64,000 nt of DNA from IMCC45349 sp047219225 (lineage in GTDB: Bacteria; Bacteroidota; Bacteroidia; Flavobacteriales; Flavobacteriaceae). A model generated the notes under the pieces. It was given only the letters and a program-made list of their open reading frames with translations, was not told where the DNA came from and did no database searches. The position numbers were made by a program, and so were the translations under genes. Each line of letters opens with the position of its first letter. The first letter of the stretch is position 1. Below are positions 1-9,505 of this stretch, one piece after another. The stretch is taken from the NCBI RefSeq assembly GCF_047219225.1, contig NZ_CP178208.1:558001-622000 (forward strand). The letters run 5' to 3'.

Positions 1-3000
1 ATAGATGCCATTATCGTCATCATCACAAACCTCTAATGGGTCAAGCTCATCTGACAGTGGTAATACTGGTGATGGTAACACAATTAACTCTAAAGTTTCT
101 GTTGCATTATAACATCCTGTAACAGTATTCTCTACACGTATGTATACTATTTGTTGCCAAGGTGAAACATTATCGTATGGACTTACTAAAGCATTTAAAC
201 CATTCTCTGCATCAGCTAATGTCTCGTGATATGTAACTACAACATCTAACTCACCATTTATAATATCTATAGTTCGGTCTTCTAGCTCAAAACTTGCAAT
301 ACCATCATTGTCTTCATCACACACCTCTATTGGTAATGGTGTTGCTGGTGATGGTAATGGCTCTACTCGTAAATCTAAGGTAATTGTACTTACACAACCT
401 GTTACATCGTTTACTGCACGTACATATATTGTTTGTGCATTAGCAATATTTACATATGGACTGAAGATTGGGTTCGTTCCTAAATCTGCATCGGCTTGAG
501 TTTCATAGAAACTTAAACTAATACCTGTTTGTCCATTTAATATCTCATCAGAGGCATCTTCTAATGTAAACTCCTCTAACATAATTGGTGATACATCTTC
601 GCCTGGTAAGTCATTATCATTACATAACGTGATTGGTGTTGGTTGTACCAATACTGGTAATTCATTCACGATTAACTCTAAAGTCGTAATCGAATGACAA
701 CCATTAACATTATCATCTACACGTATCCAAATAGTTTGCGTTACAAAAGGCACAAGGTTTGTATAAGCTCCTGGTGTTAATATTGGTAACATTGGTGCTT
801 CTGCATTTGCCTGTGTTTCATAATAGCTAATGATATATTGTGTTGGATCTAAACCATCTAATATTTCATCTGCTTTTGAGGTTAAATCAAATATCGCTAT
901 ACCATCTGTATCGTCATCACATACTTCTAATGGTGTTGGATCCACTATTGGTGGTGTGTCGTTTACTATTAATTGTAGTTCTACTATCGTAGCACAATCT
1001 GTCGCTATAGTAGCACTCTCTACACGTACATAAATGGTTTGTGTATAGGCTACAATGTTTGTATAGTTACTCGCTAAGGCATTAACATTGTTATCTGCAT
1101 CTGACATAGTTTCATGATACGTAACTGTTAAACCTGCTTGTCCTCCAGTAATCTCATTATCAGCATCTGATAACTCAAATACTCCAAAACCATCATTATC
1201 TGCATCACAATACTCTAATGGTGTTGGCACAAACGCTACTGGTGCCTGCTCTACTACTAACTCTAAAGTTGTACTATTTGTACAGCCTGTATTAATATCT
1301 TGTCCTACTACAATAATCGTCTGTGGATTAGATATGTTTGTATATGGAATTGATAATGGATTAATACCTGCATCGGCATCAGCTTGATTTAAATAATAGG
1401 TAATTGAATAGTTTGGATTACCGCCTTGTATCTCATTGTTCTTTATAGATAAATCAATCGCTGTAAAACCATCGGCTACGTTATCATCACAAACCTCTAA
1501 TGGTGTTGGATCTACTAATAATGGTAATGGGTTTACTACAATATTAAAGGTTCCTACTGAACTACATCCTGTAACATTGTTTGATAAGTTTACATATACC
1601 ACTGTTGATGTGCTTGTATATAATCCTATGATTGGGTTAGTAAGATTTTCCGCATCTGTTTGCGTCTCATAATAACTTACTGTTACATTTTGTCCATTAG
1701 CTATCTCTACGTCTTTGGTCGTTAAATCAAATGCTTCTTCTAAATCTCCTGGATTGTTATCATCACACAACTCATAATCGGTAATCGCTCCAAATACTGG
1801 AATTGGATTCACAATTAATTCTAAAGTAGTTGTTGCTGAACATCCTGTCACATCATCTTCTAATCGTACATGTAATGTTTGCATACATGCTGAAATATTA
1901 GCGTAATTACTAATATCTGCTATTGGATTAGCTCCTGTTGTTGCATCTGATGGCGTCTCATGAATCGTAACTGTCATACCTGTTTGAGCTCCTAACACTT
2001 GACCTGGTACAGCACTTAAATCAAAAATAGCAAAACAATCGTTATCATCATCACACACCTCATACACTGGTGGAGCTACTGGTATTGGTAATGGATTTAC
2101 TACTAAATCCATCGTCGTAGTGGTATAACAGCCTGTTGCTGTATTTTCTAATCCTACTACTACTGTCTGAAAAAATGCAACTGTATTTGTATACGGACTT
2201 ACCAAAGCATTTGACATGCCGTCTGCATCCACTTGAGATGCATAGTAACTTACTACAACATCTGTTTGTCCATTTAATATTTCTGCATTCTTATCTTCTA
2301 AAGTAAACTCAGCAAATCCATCGGCATCATCATCACAAACTTCTAATGGCGTTACTGGTGTAATTGTTGGTAATGGGTTTACTATAATCTCAAACTGTGT
2401 CGTCCCATAACATACTGGATTTGCATCCTCTTCTATACGTACATAAATCGTCTGCTGATTTGCTACTGTATTTGTATATGGATTACCTAAAGCATTAGCT
2501 CCTGTACCTGCATCTGTTGGATTATCATGATACGTAACCGTAAATAAACCTGCATCTTGACCTCCTAATACACCTGAGGTCTGTGAGAAAATATCAAACG
2601 ATGCAAATCCATCTGTGTCATCATCACAAACCTCCATGTCTGGAACAGCATTCGCTATCGCTTTCCAATTTACTACCAAATTAAATAATGGTGTAGGGGA
2701 AGCAATGTAACATCCTGTTCCTCCAACATCTTCTACTCTAACATAAATTGGCTGTGGGTTAACTATATTTGTATATGGGCTTACTAAAGCATTATTCCCT
2801 GCTTCTGCATCTGCAAAATTTGCATAATATGTAACTACAAAGTCTGCTGGTGACTGTGTTCCTAATATACCTAAATCCTGAACCGTTAAATCAAATTCCT
2901 CAAAACCATCATTACTATCATCATCACAAACCTCTAAGTCTAAAACAGGATTAATAACTGGCTGTCCTAAAACATTTAATGTAAAACTCTCTACTTCATA

Positions 3001-4797
3001 ACATCCAGAAGTTTGATATTCTATTCTCACATAAATGGTTTGCCCATCAGTTCCTGAGTAAGCAGCAGCAGTAGCGGCATCAATTGGATTTAAATCAGCA
3101 TCAGCATCAGCTAAAGTTTCATGTAATGTGTATTCAAAATCACCAGGATTAGGATTTGGTGCCATTACCACAGCTTCATTAACCGTTAAGTCAAAAATAT
3201 AAGGTGGTGCTCCAGGGTTACATAAAAATAAATCATTTGGTAAATCATGTACAATTTCTGGTAATACTTCAATACATACTTCCTCTGTATACTCACAATC
3301 AAAATCATCCATTACTCTATAAGTATAGCAAAATGTTCCTGCAGTTGGAGGTTGTACTGTAATAACAGATCCTGTTGTATTAACAATTGTTGGATCAGTA
3401 TCCCAAGCTTCAGAAACAATTATTGGAGTAAATGAATATTCTGGTGGTTGTATTGCTGGATCAAATGCCATTCCCCATGAGAAAACATATCCGTTATCGA
3501 TAGAAAGGTTATCAACAATTTCAATACACCAATCTCCATTTAACGGACTACCTAAAAGCGAATTAAAAGATCCTTCTGGCAAATATGTTCCAGGAGTAAT
3601 TGAATTCCCAGGTGGATTTGTTCCTGCAGTAATAGTTGGACCATTTACTAATGTAACAGCTCCAGACATTGAGAAACAATAATCTGCTCCAGTTCCTGGA
3701 GTTGTTGATCCATCATCGTTGGCACCTCCTAAATAAGTACCTCCACCTCCTGGATAATCTTTAAGAATTGCTTCTTGACCATTAGGACTAATAATAGTAA
3801 TCTCTAAATCGCCTAAATATGAATGCTCCATATTTACACAAATTTCAAGCAACTGGCTAATATCATCTAAAGTTTGACTCGACTCATAACAATCTACAGT
3901 AATACACGTTGTGTATACTGCTCCAGAACCATCTGGCAAGAATGTTGTTCCACTAACAGGAGGAGTACAATCATTAATATATTCTACAGCTTCAACTTGT
4001 CCATCAATAGTTGTTGAATCTCCAAAACAGATAACAGAATCTGCAGCAGCTGTTCCTGTAAAGTCAGGTTCTGTTCCAACTTGAATTACTTGATTAATTA
4101 AATTAGTATTGGAACACCCTTGAGGGTTTTGATCTGTAATATTTAAGTTTACTATGTATACACCTGGGTCAGGATACGAAAAAGTTGCAGTTTGTCCTGA
4201 CACTGTATTTCCATCTCCTAAATCCCACTCGTAAGTAGCTCCTGTACCATCAACAGAAAAATTCCCACTACCTGTTAATGTTATTTCTTCATCAGGACAT
4301 ACTCTAATATATCCATCTCCATTAGGAGCAGGAGAAGCACTATCTATTTGAGAAACGATTGTTTGACATGGTTCCCAACATGAAATTGTTGCAGCCCAAC
4401 CTGTCGTCGTCGCTGCAGCATCACTAATAAACTCAATAGTTAAACAACCCGTTGGGTTTCCTGGTGTAGCTGAAACAAATCCTGGACTATTAGCTGCTCC
4501 TCCAGAAAAAGTACCAAATTGATTTGCAGTCGTATCATCTCCATCGTAAATGTTCATCGTGTCAGCATTTAACTGAGTACTAAACTCTGTAAAATCAAGT
4601 TGCACTAATTGACCTGGGTTATCAGGACATATTGTAAATACGATAGTTTCATTACTAGAATAATTTCCACCAGATCCACCTGTATCATAAAACGTTCCTA
4701 CACACGCATTCACAGTTCCATTTTGCATAATCACATCTTGTGATACTGCTAAAAATGAATTTATTAAAAATAAATATAAAAATATCTTCTTCATCAT
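1..4797 (-). CDS. Giant secreted repeat protein, N-terminal part (C-terminus outside window)
   Basis: The reading frame starts at the ATG ending at 4797 and stays open to base 1 (1,599 codons), so the gene continues beyond the left edge. A signal peptide (MMKKIFLYLFLINSFLAVSQ) is followed by a CUB-like domain (about residues 22-140, ending ISCWEPC), a PKD-like domain (YEWDLGDGNTVSGQTATFSYPDPG), and a proprotein-convertase P-like jelly roll (CVNMEHSYLGDLEITIISPN to DWCIEIVDNLSIDNG). From about 3240 down to base 1 there are roughly eleven modules of about 97 residues with the pattern VCDDDxNDGFxxFDL, VTYY, DAxxxxN, NPQTIYVRVE. In Flavobacteriia this architecture usually ends in a T9SS type B sorting domain, but that end is not visible here. 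Probably a surface or secreted adhesin. The second ATG (4794) is an equally possible start. The small gene 12 bp upstream is probably co-transcribed. Confidence 0.9.
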   Translation of the reverse strand, partial: MMKKIFLYLFLINSFLAVSQDVIMQNGTVNACVGTFYDTGGSGGNYSSNETIVFTICPDNPGQLVQLDFTEFSTQLNADTMNIYDGDDTTANQFGTFSGGAANSPGFVSATPGNPTGCLTIEFISDAAATTTGWAATISCWEPCQTIVSQIDSASPAPNGDGYIRVCPDEEITLTGSGNFSVDGTGATYEWDLGDGNTVSGQTATFSYPDPGVYIVNLNITDQNPQGCSNTNLINQVIQVGTEPDFTGTAAADSVICFGDSTTIDGQVEAVEYINDCTPPVSGTTFLPDGSGAVYTTCITVDCYESSQTLDDISQLLEICVNMEHSYLGDLEITIISPNGQEAILKDYPGGGGTYLGGANDDGSTTPGTGADYCFSMSGAVTLVNGPTITAGTNPPGNSITPGTYLPEGSFNSLLGSPLNGDWCIEIVDNLSIDNGYVFSWGMAFDPAIQPPEYSFTPIIVSEAWDTDPTIVNTTGSVITVQPPTAGTFCYTYRVMDDFDCEYTEEVCIEVLPEIVHDLPNDLFLCNPGAPPYIFDLTVNEAVVMAPNPNPGDFEYTLHETLADADADLNPIDAATAAAYSGTDGQTIYVRIEYQTSGCYEVESFTLNVLGQPVINPVLDLEVCDDDSNDGFEEFDLTVQDLGILGTQSPADFVVTYYANFADAEAGNNALVSPYTNIVNPQPIYVRVEDVGGTGCYIASPTPLFNLVVNWKAIANAVPDMEVCDDDTDGFASFDIFSQTSGVLGGQDAGLFTVTYHDNPTDAGTGANALGNPYTNTVANQQTIYVRIEEDANPVCYGTTQFEIIVNPLPTITPVTPLEVCDDDADGFAEFTLEDKNAEILNGQTDVVVSYYASQVDADGMSNALVSPYTNTVAFFQTVVVGLENTATGCYTTTTMDLVVNPLPIPVAPPVYEVCDDDNDCFAIFDLSAVPGQVLGAQTGMTVTIHETPSDATTGANPIADISNYANISACMQTLHVRLEDDVTGCSATTTLELIVNPIPVFGAITDYELCDDNNPGDLEEAFDLTTKDVEIANGQNVTVSYYETQTDAENLTNPIIGLYTSTSTVVYVNLSNNVTGCSSVGTFNIVVNPLPLLVDPTPLEVCDDNVADGFTAIDLSIKNNEIQGGNPNYSITYYLNQADADAGINPLSIPYTNISNPQTIIVVGQDINTGCTNSTTLELVVEQAPVAFVPTPLEYCDADNDGFGVFELSDADNEITGGQAGLTVTYHETMSDADNNVNALASNYTNIVAYTQTIYVRVESATIATDCATIVELQLIVNDTPPIVDPTPLEVCDDDTDGIAIFDLTSKADEILDGLDPTQYIISYYETQANAEAPMLPILTPGAYTNLVPFVTQTIWIRVDDNVNGCHSITTLELIVNELPVLVQPTPITLCNDNDLPGEDVSPIMLEEFTLEDASDEILNGQTGISLSFYETQADADLGTNPIFSPYVNIANAQTIYVRAVNDVTGCVSTITLDLRVEPLPSPATPLPIEVCDEDNDGIASFELEDRTIDIINGELDVVVTYHETLADAENGLNALVSPYDNVSPWQQIVYIRVENTVTGCYNATETLELIVLPSPVLPLSDELDPLEVCDDDDNGIY

Positions 4798-4809
4798 TGC
4801 TTAGTTATA

Positions 4810-5277
4810 TTATTGGTGTTGGGACTTAATGACTATAAAGTAGTTTGTATTATCTACTCTATACAACGACGTTCCTCTTGCATAAAAATTAAAATTATAC
4901 TTTAAAGGATTGAAGTTGTTAACATCAAAATTACCTCTAGACAAGTTCTCGTTATAATAGTTAAACAATGACACTTGTGACAACAAAGTACATTTTTTTT
5001 GGTCTCTTGGATTGGAAATAAGTTTCACCTCCACTCTATTTCTTAATATATTCTTCAAAGTTTTTAACCTTTGAGGATTACTTAAGACATACGCTTCTAA
5101 TTTATCTCCATAAACTTCTTGGAGCATCTGTTTTTCTTGGAAAGTCAAAGGAGCATCGACATTACTATTGTATATGACATGTCCTAAGGGCTGCTTATCA
5201 TTCTTCGTCTGAGCATCTAAATTAACACTAAAACAAAAGACAAAAGTAGCTGCTAAGATTAAAAATCTCATTTTCAT
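4810..5277 (-). CDS. Small secreted protein paired with the giant repeat protein
   Basis: A 155-residue protein with a clear Sec signal peptide (MKMRFLILAATFVFCFSVNLDAQ) and a mature domain of about 130 residues. The conserved-looking core is EKQMLQEVYGDKLEAYVLSNP followed by a basic stretch (LKNILRNRVEVK), and the end is aromatic-rich (YRVDNTNYFIVIKSQHQ). I recognise no enzymatic motif. It lies 12 bp upstream of the giant gene on the same strand, so the two are probably one transcription unit. From memory, proteins of this kind recur beside T9SS type B giant proteins in Flavobacteriaceae, which suggests a helper role in their export or anchoring, but that is inference. The third codon is also ATG, so the start could be two residues later. 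Confidence 0.8.
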   Translation of the reverse strand: MKMRFLILAATFVFCFSVNLDAQTKNDKQPLGHVIYNSNVDAPLTFQEKQMLQEVYGDKLEAYVLSNPQRLKTLKNILRNRVEVKLISNPRDQKKCTLLSQVSLFNYYNENLSRGNFDVNNFNPLKYNFNFYARGTSLYRVDNTNYFIVIKSQHQ

Positions 5278-5367
5278 TGCTTTTTGTAAAATTCTGTTTA
5301 AGCTCGAAAATTAAGAAATTTTTAGGACTTATATAAACTATATGCGTTGAAATTAATAGTTTGTTAA

Positions 5368-5402
5368 TTGAAACGTCAAAATTTTGGAAATGATTATCTT
5401 TG
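5368..5402 (+). promoter_or_regulatory. Probable promoter of folE
   Basis: TATCTTTG at 5395-5402 matches the Bacteroidota -7 consensus TAnnTTTG, with TTG at 5368-5370 lying 24 bp upstream, slightly longer than the usual 17-23. The predicted transcript would have a leader of about 33 nt before the folE ATG. Confidence 0.55.
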
Positions 5403-5441
5403 TAGCTTATTCAAAAATAAAGGATTTTTACAATCATTGAA

Positions 5442-6119
5442 ATGAAAATAGAAAAAGACATAGAAAACATTGAATCTATTGGTGACAACCACATTGGAAC
5501 ATCTGCCAATACACCTATGCGTAAAGACGCTTTCACGCTTTCTAATGAAGAAAAAATTGACATCATAAAAGATGATGTTAGGCACATTATGGAAACGCTT
5601 GGATTGGATTTAACAGACGATAGCTTAAGCGGTACTCCTAACAGAGTTGCAAAAATGTTTGTATCAGAAATTTTTGGAGGACTTGATCCAAAAAGAAAAC
5701 CAAAAGCATCAACATTTGACAATAAATATAAATATGGTGAAATGTTAGTCGAAAAAAATATTACTGTTTATTCTACCTGCGAACACCATTTACTTCCAAT
5801 AGTTGGTAAAGCTCATGTGGCATACATATCAAATGGCACAGTAGTTGGGCTTTCTAAAATGAATAGAATTGTAGACTATTTTGCTAAAAGACCACAAGTT
5901 CAAGAGCGTTTAACAATTCAAATAGTTGAAGAATTACAAAAAGTTTTAAACACAAAAGATGTTGCCTGTGTTATAGATGCCAAACATTTATGTGTAAACT
6001 CAAGAGGAATAAGAGATATTGAAAGTAGCACTGTAACTAGCGAATTTGGTGGAAAATTCAAAGAAAAAGAAACCAAGCGAGAGTTTTTAGACTATATTCA
6101 ATTAGACACTAAATTCTAA
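5442..6119 (+). CDS. folE: GTP cyclohydrolase I
   Basis: Converts GTP to 7,8-dihydroneopterin triphosphate, the first step of tetrahydrofolate and pteridine synthesis, in the cytoplasm as a homodecamer. The 225 residues match the FolE family in length. The active-site segment STCEHHLLPIVGKAHVAY carries the zinc ligands: Cys113 and His116 here, with Cys184 in KHLCVNSRG (E. coli uses Cys110, His113 and Cys181). The family signature SKMNRIVDYFAKRPQVQERL follows. The N-terminal 35 residues are the variable extension common in the family. It heads the plus-strand run folE-cysS-yidD-lgt; the 44-bp gap to cysS contains no terminator. Its role in folate supply links it to folD at 50.2 kb only at the pathway level. 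Confidence 0.97.
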   Translation: MKIEKDIENIESIGDNHIGTSANTPMRKDAFTLSNEEKIDIIKDDVRHIMETLGLDLTDDSLSGTPNRVAKMFVSEIFGGLDPKRKPKASTFDNKYKYGEMLVEKNITVYSTCEHHLLPIVGKAHVAYISNGTVVGLSKMNRIVDYFAKRPQVQERLTIQIVEELQKVLNTKDVACVIDAKHLCVNSRGIRDIESSTVTSEFGGKFKEKETKREFLDYIQLDTKF

Positions 6120-6163
6120 ACCAACTTATTTAAAATCAACCATACCAAACAACTATTAAGCTA

Positions 6164-7651
6164 ATGGAACTTTACAAAAACCAAGAACTTAAAATATACA
6201 ACTCATTAACAGGGAAAAAAGAAATTTTCAAACCAATTAACGAAGGTTATGTTGGCATGTATGTTTGTGGCCCAACTGTATATAGTAATGTTCATCTTGG
6301 TAATGTAAGAACATTCATGTCTTTTGACATGATTTTTAGATACCTAAAACACTTAGGCTATAAAGTAAGGTATGTTAGAAATATTACAGATGCTGGTCAT
6401 TTAGAAAATGACGCTGATGAAGGAGAAGATAAGATTACTAAAAAAGCACGTCTAGAGCAAATTGACCCAATGGAAGTAGTACAAACCTATACTGTAGACT
6501 TCCACAATATTCTTGACACTTTAAACTTTTTACCTCCTAGTATTGAACCAACAGCAACAGGACATATTATTGAGCAGATAGAAGTTATAAAAACTATTAT
6601 CGATAATGGTTTTGCCTATGAAGTTAATGGTTCAGTATATTTCGACGTACATAAGTTTAATGAGACACATGAATATGGTAAATTAAGCAAACGTAAATTA
6701 GAAGATTTAATTCATAATACAAGAGCTCTTGACGGTCAATCTGATAAGAAAAACCCTCAAGATTTCGCACTTTGGAAAAAAGCAGACCCTCAACATATCA
6801 TGCGCTGGCCTTCACCTTGGAGTGATGGATTCCCTGGATGGCATTTAGAATGCACAGCGATGAGCACTAAATACCTAGGCGAAACTTTTGATATCCATGG
6901 TGGTGGTATGGATTTAAAATTCCCTCATCATGAGTGTGAAATTGCTCAAAATGAAGCTGCCATTGGAAAATCTCCAGTAAACTATTGGATGCATGCCAAT
7001 ATGCTTGAGCTTAATGGTCAACGTATGTCAAAATCTACAGGAAACACTATTAATCCTAATGAATTGTTATCAGGAAACAATGATAAAATGAGTAAAGCTT
7101 ACTCACCTAATGTTATTCGTTTCTTTATGGCGCAATCTTCATACAGAAGTGTACTTGACTTAACAGATGATGGACTTAAAGCAAGTGAAAAAGGCTTAAA
7201 TAAATTACTAGAGGCAATTAACATTTTAGACAAACTAAATATTAGTAATGAGTCTAACGGTTTTGACATTTCTTTATGGAAAGAAAAATGTTATGACGCT
7301 ATGAATGATGACTTCAATTCACCTATTTTAATTGCTGAGTTATTCAATGCTGCCAAATACATTAACCAAATAAAGGATGGAACTGCTAGTATTAATTCTA
7401 AAGATTTAGAATTAATCTCCAACACAATGAATACATTTGTGTATGATGTTTTAGGTTTAAAAAAACAACAAGGAGGTACTCAAGACAACTCTGATAAGCT
7501 AGGAGATACAGTTGAAATACTAATTAAACTTAGAGCCGAAGCCAGAGCAAATAAAGATTTTGCGCTATCAGACCAAATTAGAGATGAATTATTAGCAATT
7601 GGTATTCAATTAAAGGACGGAAAAGATGGTACTACTTTTTCGACTAACTAA
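6164..7651 (+). CDS. cysS: Cysteinyl-tRNA synthetase
   Basis: Class I aminoacyl-tRNA synthetase that charges tRNA-Cys with cysteine using ATP. The 495-residue protein has the N-terminal Rossmann fold with the HIGH-type signature VHLGN at residues 43-47 just after the zinc-binding Cys35 (YVCGPTVY). Further zinc ligands lie in GWHLECTAMS and FPHHECEIAQ, and the KMSKS loop is present as RMSKS in the NGQRMSKSTGN segment. The C-terminal helical DALR-type anticodon-binding region ends with the family's basic LRAEARANKDFALSDQIRDEL. It is complete and full length. Only 5 bp separate it from yidD, so they are co-transcribed. Confidence 0.98.
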   Translation: MELYKNQELKIYNSLTGKKEIFKPINEGYVGMYVCGPTVYSNVHLGNVRTFMSFDMIFRYLKHLGYKVRYVRNITDAGHLENDADEGEDKITKKARLEQIDPMEVVQTYTVDFHNILDTLNFLPPSIEPTATGHIIEQIEVIKTIIDNGFAYEVNGSVYFDVHKFNETHEYGKLSKRKLEDLIHNTRALDGQSDKKNPQDFALWKKADPQHIMRWPSPWSDGFPGWHLECTAMSTKYLGETFDIHGGGMDLKFPHHECEIAQNEAAIGKSPVNYWMHANMLELNGQRMSKSTGNTINPNELLSGNNDKMSKAYSPNVIRFFMAQSSYRSVLDLTDDGLKASEKGLNKLLEAINILDKLNISNESNGFDISLWKEKCYDAMNDDFNSPILIAELFNAAKYINQIKDGTASINSKDLELISNTMNTFVYDVLGLKKQQGGTQDNSDKLGDTVEILIKLRAEARANKDFALSDQIRDELLAIGIQLKDGKDGTTFSTN

Positions 7652-7656
7652 TAGTC

Positions 7657-7896
7657 ATGAAAAAAGTATTTACAGCACCTTTTATATTTTTAGTTAGAGT
7701 TTACCAAACTTTAATTTCACCTTTAACTCCTGCAACGTGCAGGTATCAGCCAACATGTTCTCATTACACTGTAGAAGCATTAAAAACTCACGGTTTATTA
7801 TATGGTGGCAAACTAGCATTAAAAAGGATTTTTAGTTGCCATCCTTGGGGTGGAAGTGGTTATGATCCTGTACCAAAAAAGAATGAAAAAAAATAA
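7657..7896 (+). CDS. yidD: Membrane protein insertion efficiency factor YidD
   Basis: A 79-residue protein of the YidD family, a small inner-membrane-associated factor that aids YidC-dependent insertion. The family signature is intact: CRYQPTCSHYTVEAL near residues 28-42 and HPWGGSGYDPVP near the C-terminus, with an amphipathic N-terminal helix. It starts 5 bp after cysS, and the lgt gene follows after 71 bp. In most bacteria yidD sits beside rnpA and yidC; here it is in the flavobacterial cysS-lgt context. Confidence 0.96.
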   Translation: MKKVFTAPFIFLVRVYQTLISPLTPATCRYQPTCSHYTVEALKTHGLLYGGKLALKRIFSCHPWGGSGYDPVPKKNEKK

Positions 7897-7967
7897 ATTC
7901 TTTAGAGAAAAGTCCACCTCTTTAATCCGTTTCAATTTTCTATATTTACAGTAACTAATTAGAGATT

Positions 7968-8801
7968 ATGCAATTTTTACAAATAGAATGGGGTTTAGCT
8001 TCTGAAGGCATTAAAATAATAGGCGATTTTAAGATTCATTATTATAGTATGATGTGGATGGCTGCCTTTGTTTTAGGTTGGTTTATCATGAAAAAAATAT
8101 ATAAAAATGAAAACCAATCAAATGAAAAGCTTGATTCACTTTTTATGTATTCTGTTTTAGGAATTATGATTGGCGCACGTTTAGGACATGTGTTTTTCTA
8201 TCAACCAGAACTTATTAAGCAAGACTTTTTTAGCATCTTTTTACCGTTTAAATTCAAAGGTGGTTTTGAGTTTACAGGTTTTCGAGGTTTAGCAAGTCAT
8301 GGAGCAGCTATTGGTATGATAATCTCAATGTATTTATACAATAAAAAAGTACTTGGAAAATCGGTGATTTGGATTTTAGACCGCGTAGTATTACCTGTTG
8401 CTTTAGGTGCTGTTTTTGTTAGAATTGGCAACTTTTTTAATTCTGAAATGATTGGAAAGCCTGCTGATGAGTCTTTACCTTGGGCTATAGTTTTTAAAAA
8501 CTTTGATAGCATACCTAGACATCCAGGACAATTATATGAAGCTTTTGGCTATATTTTTGTATTCCTAACACTATGGATATTATACTGGAAAACCAACAAG
8601 AGTAAACAATCTGGATTTCTATTTGGACTATTCTTGGTACTTTTAATGACAGTAAGATTAATAGTTGAAAACTTTAAATTAGAGCAAGTAACAGGTCGAG
8701 AAGATTGGATTTTTAGCTTAAACACAGGACAAGCTTTAAGTATCCCTTTTATCCTTACTGGTTTATATTTTATGTTTATGTACAAACCTAAACAAGCTTA
8801 A
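7968..8801 (+). CDS. lgt: Prolipoprotein diacylglyceryl transferase
   Basis: Transfers diacylglycerol from phosphatidylglycerol to the lipobox cysteine of prelipoproteins, the first step of lipoprotein maturation at the inner membrane. The 277-residue polytopic protein has about seven hydrophobic segments. The Lgt signatures are present: GLASHGAAIG (equivalent of E. coli His103 region), VRIGNFFNSE (Arg143/Asn146 region), RHPGQLYEA and VRLIVENFKLEQ (Arg239 region). It would act on the lipoproteins encoded in this window, such as those at 13407, 33928, 52589, 61757 and 63646. It follows yidD on the same strand and precedes a small membrane protein by 42 bp. Confidence 0.97.
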   Translation: MQFLQIEWGLASEGIKIIGDFKIHYYSMMWMAAFVLGWFIMKKIYKNENQSNEKLDSLFMYSVLGIMIGARLGHVFFYQPELIKQDFFSIFLPFKFKGGFEFTGFRGLASHGAAIGMIISMYLYNKKVLGKSVIWILDRVVLPVALGAVFVRIGNFFNSEMIGKPADESLPWAIVFKNFDSIPRHPGQLYEAFGYIFVFLTLWILYWKTNKSKQSGFLFGLFLVLLMTVRLIVENFKLEQVTGREDWIFSLNTGQALSIPFILTGLYFMFMYKPKQA

Positions 8802-8843
8802 ACTGAACTTACAATTCACTATGTAGCTTTCTTTATTATTTAT

Positions 8844-9383
8844 ATGAGAAGTAAGCTTCTGAAATACATCTTCCCACCTCTAATTTACATTTTGAGTGTT
8901 CTTTTAATGGAATTCTATCAAAATATTGTTATCGCTGGATTTTGGTTATTTTCAATTCTTTTATGTTTAATCATACTTATAAGGCTGCTCGTAAAAAAAC
9001 AAAGCCTATCCCTAAAACTTATACCAATTTCATTACTATTAATTCCAATATTTGATTTAACATTAGGAATTACCAACACCCTGAGAGATCAAATAAAAGG
9101 AGAAATTGTACTCGACATAATTGACGATAGCTTCTTAACAACTAAATCATTGATTGTTCGAGAAAAAAACGAAAAACTTACTGCACGATTTCACAGCTCT
9201 GTTGCTGGATTTGGAGATACAGAAAACGCTCAAATAAAAATACTAAACGATAGCACTTTATTTTTTAAAATATCTAAAAGAGAGTATTCAGAGAGTCTAA
9301 TATTCAATAAACAAAACCAAATTTTGTACAATAAAGAAAAGAATCTGAATTATCGAGTTTTAAAAAACACTTTGCTTAAATAA
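8844..9383 (+). CDS. Small membrane protein of unknown function
   Basis: A 179-residue protein with two to three closely spaced hydrophobic helices in the first 75 residues (IYILSVLLMEFYQNIVIAGF, then FSILLCLIILIRLLV, then LIPISLLLIPIFDLTL), then a soluble tail of about 100 residues rich in beta-prone segments. I recognise no family or catalytic motif. It is the last gene of the folE-lgt run and is followed by a strong bidirectional terminator, so it is probably transcribed with lgt. The tail is likely periplasmic or cytoplasmic; topology cannot be decided from sequence alone. Confidence 0.75.
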   Translation: MRSKLLKYIFPPLIYILSVLLMEFYQNIVIAGFWLFSILLCLIILIRLLVKKQSLSLKLIPISLLLIPIFDLTLGITNTLRDQIKGEIVLDIIDDSFLTTKSLIVREKNEKLTARFHSSVAGFGDTENAQIKILNDSTLFFKISKREYSESLIFNKQNQILYNKEKNLNYRVLKNTLLK

Positions 9384-9451
9384 ACACCACACCTACTTCT
9401 CCAAATACACCTACAACTATAACAAAGCTTTATATCATAAATTTTAATCAC

Positions 9452-9487
9452 AAAAAAAGCCTTTCAATTATTGAAAGGCTTTTTTTA
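9452..9487. terminator. Bidirectional intrinsic terminator
   Basis: A perfect 10-bp stem (AGCCTTTCAA at 9458-9467 with TTGAAAGGCT at 9471-9480, loop TTA) is flanked by an A-run and a T-run. It sits between convergent genes, the plus-strand membrane protein and minus-strand secDF. Confidence 0.9.
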
Positions 9488-9505
9488 TTATTTATAAAAG
9501 TAAGA

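Noticed and set aside
308..1672. Three plus-strand open frames of 63-78 codons at 308, 830 and 1436
   Set aside because: They lie antisense inside the giant repeat protein and repeat with its module period; they are by-products of its repetitive sequence.
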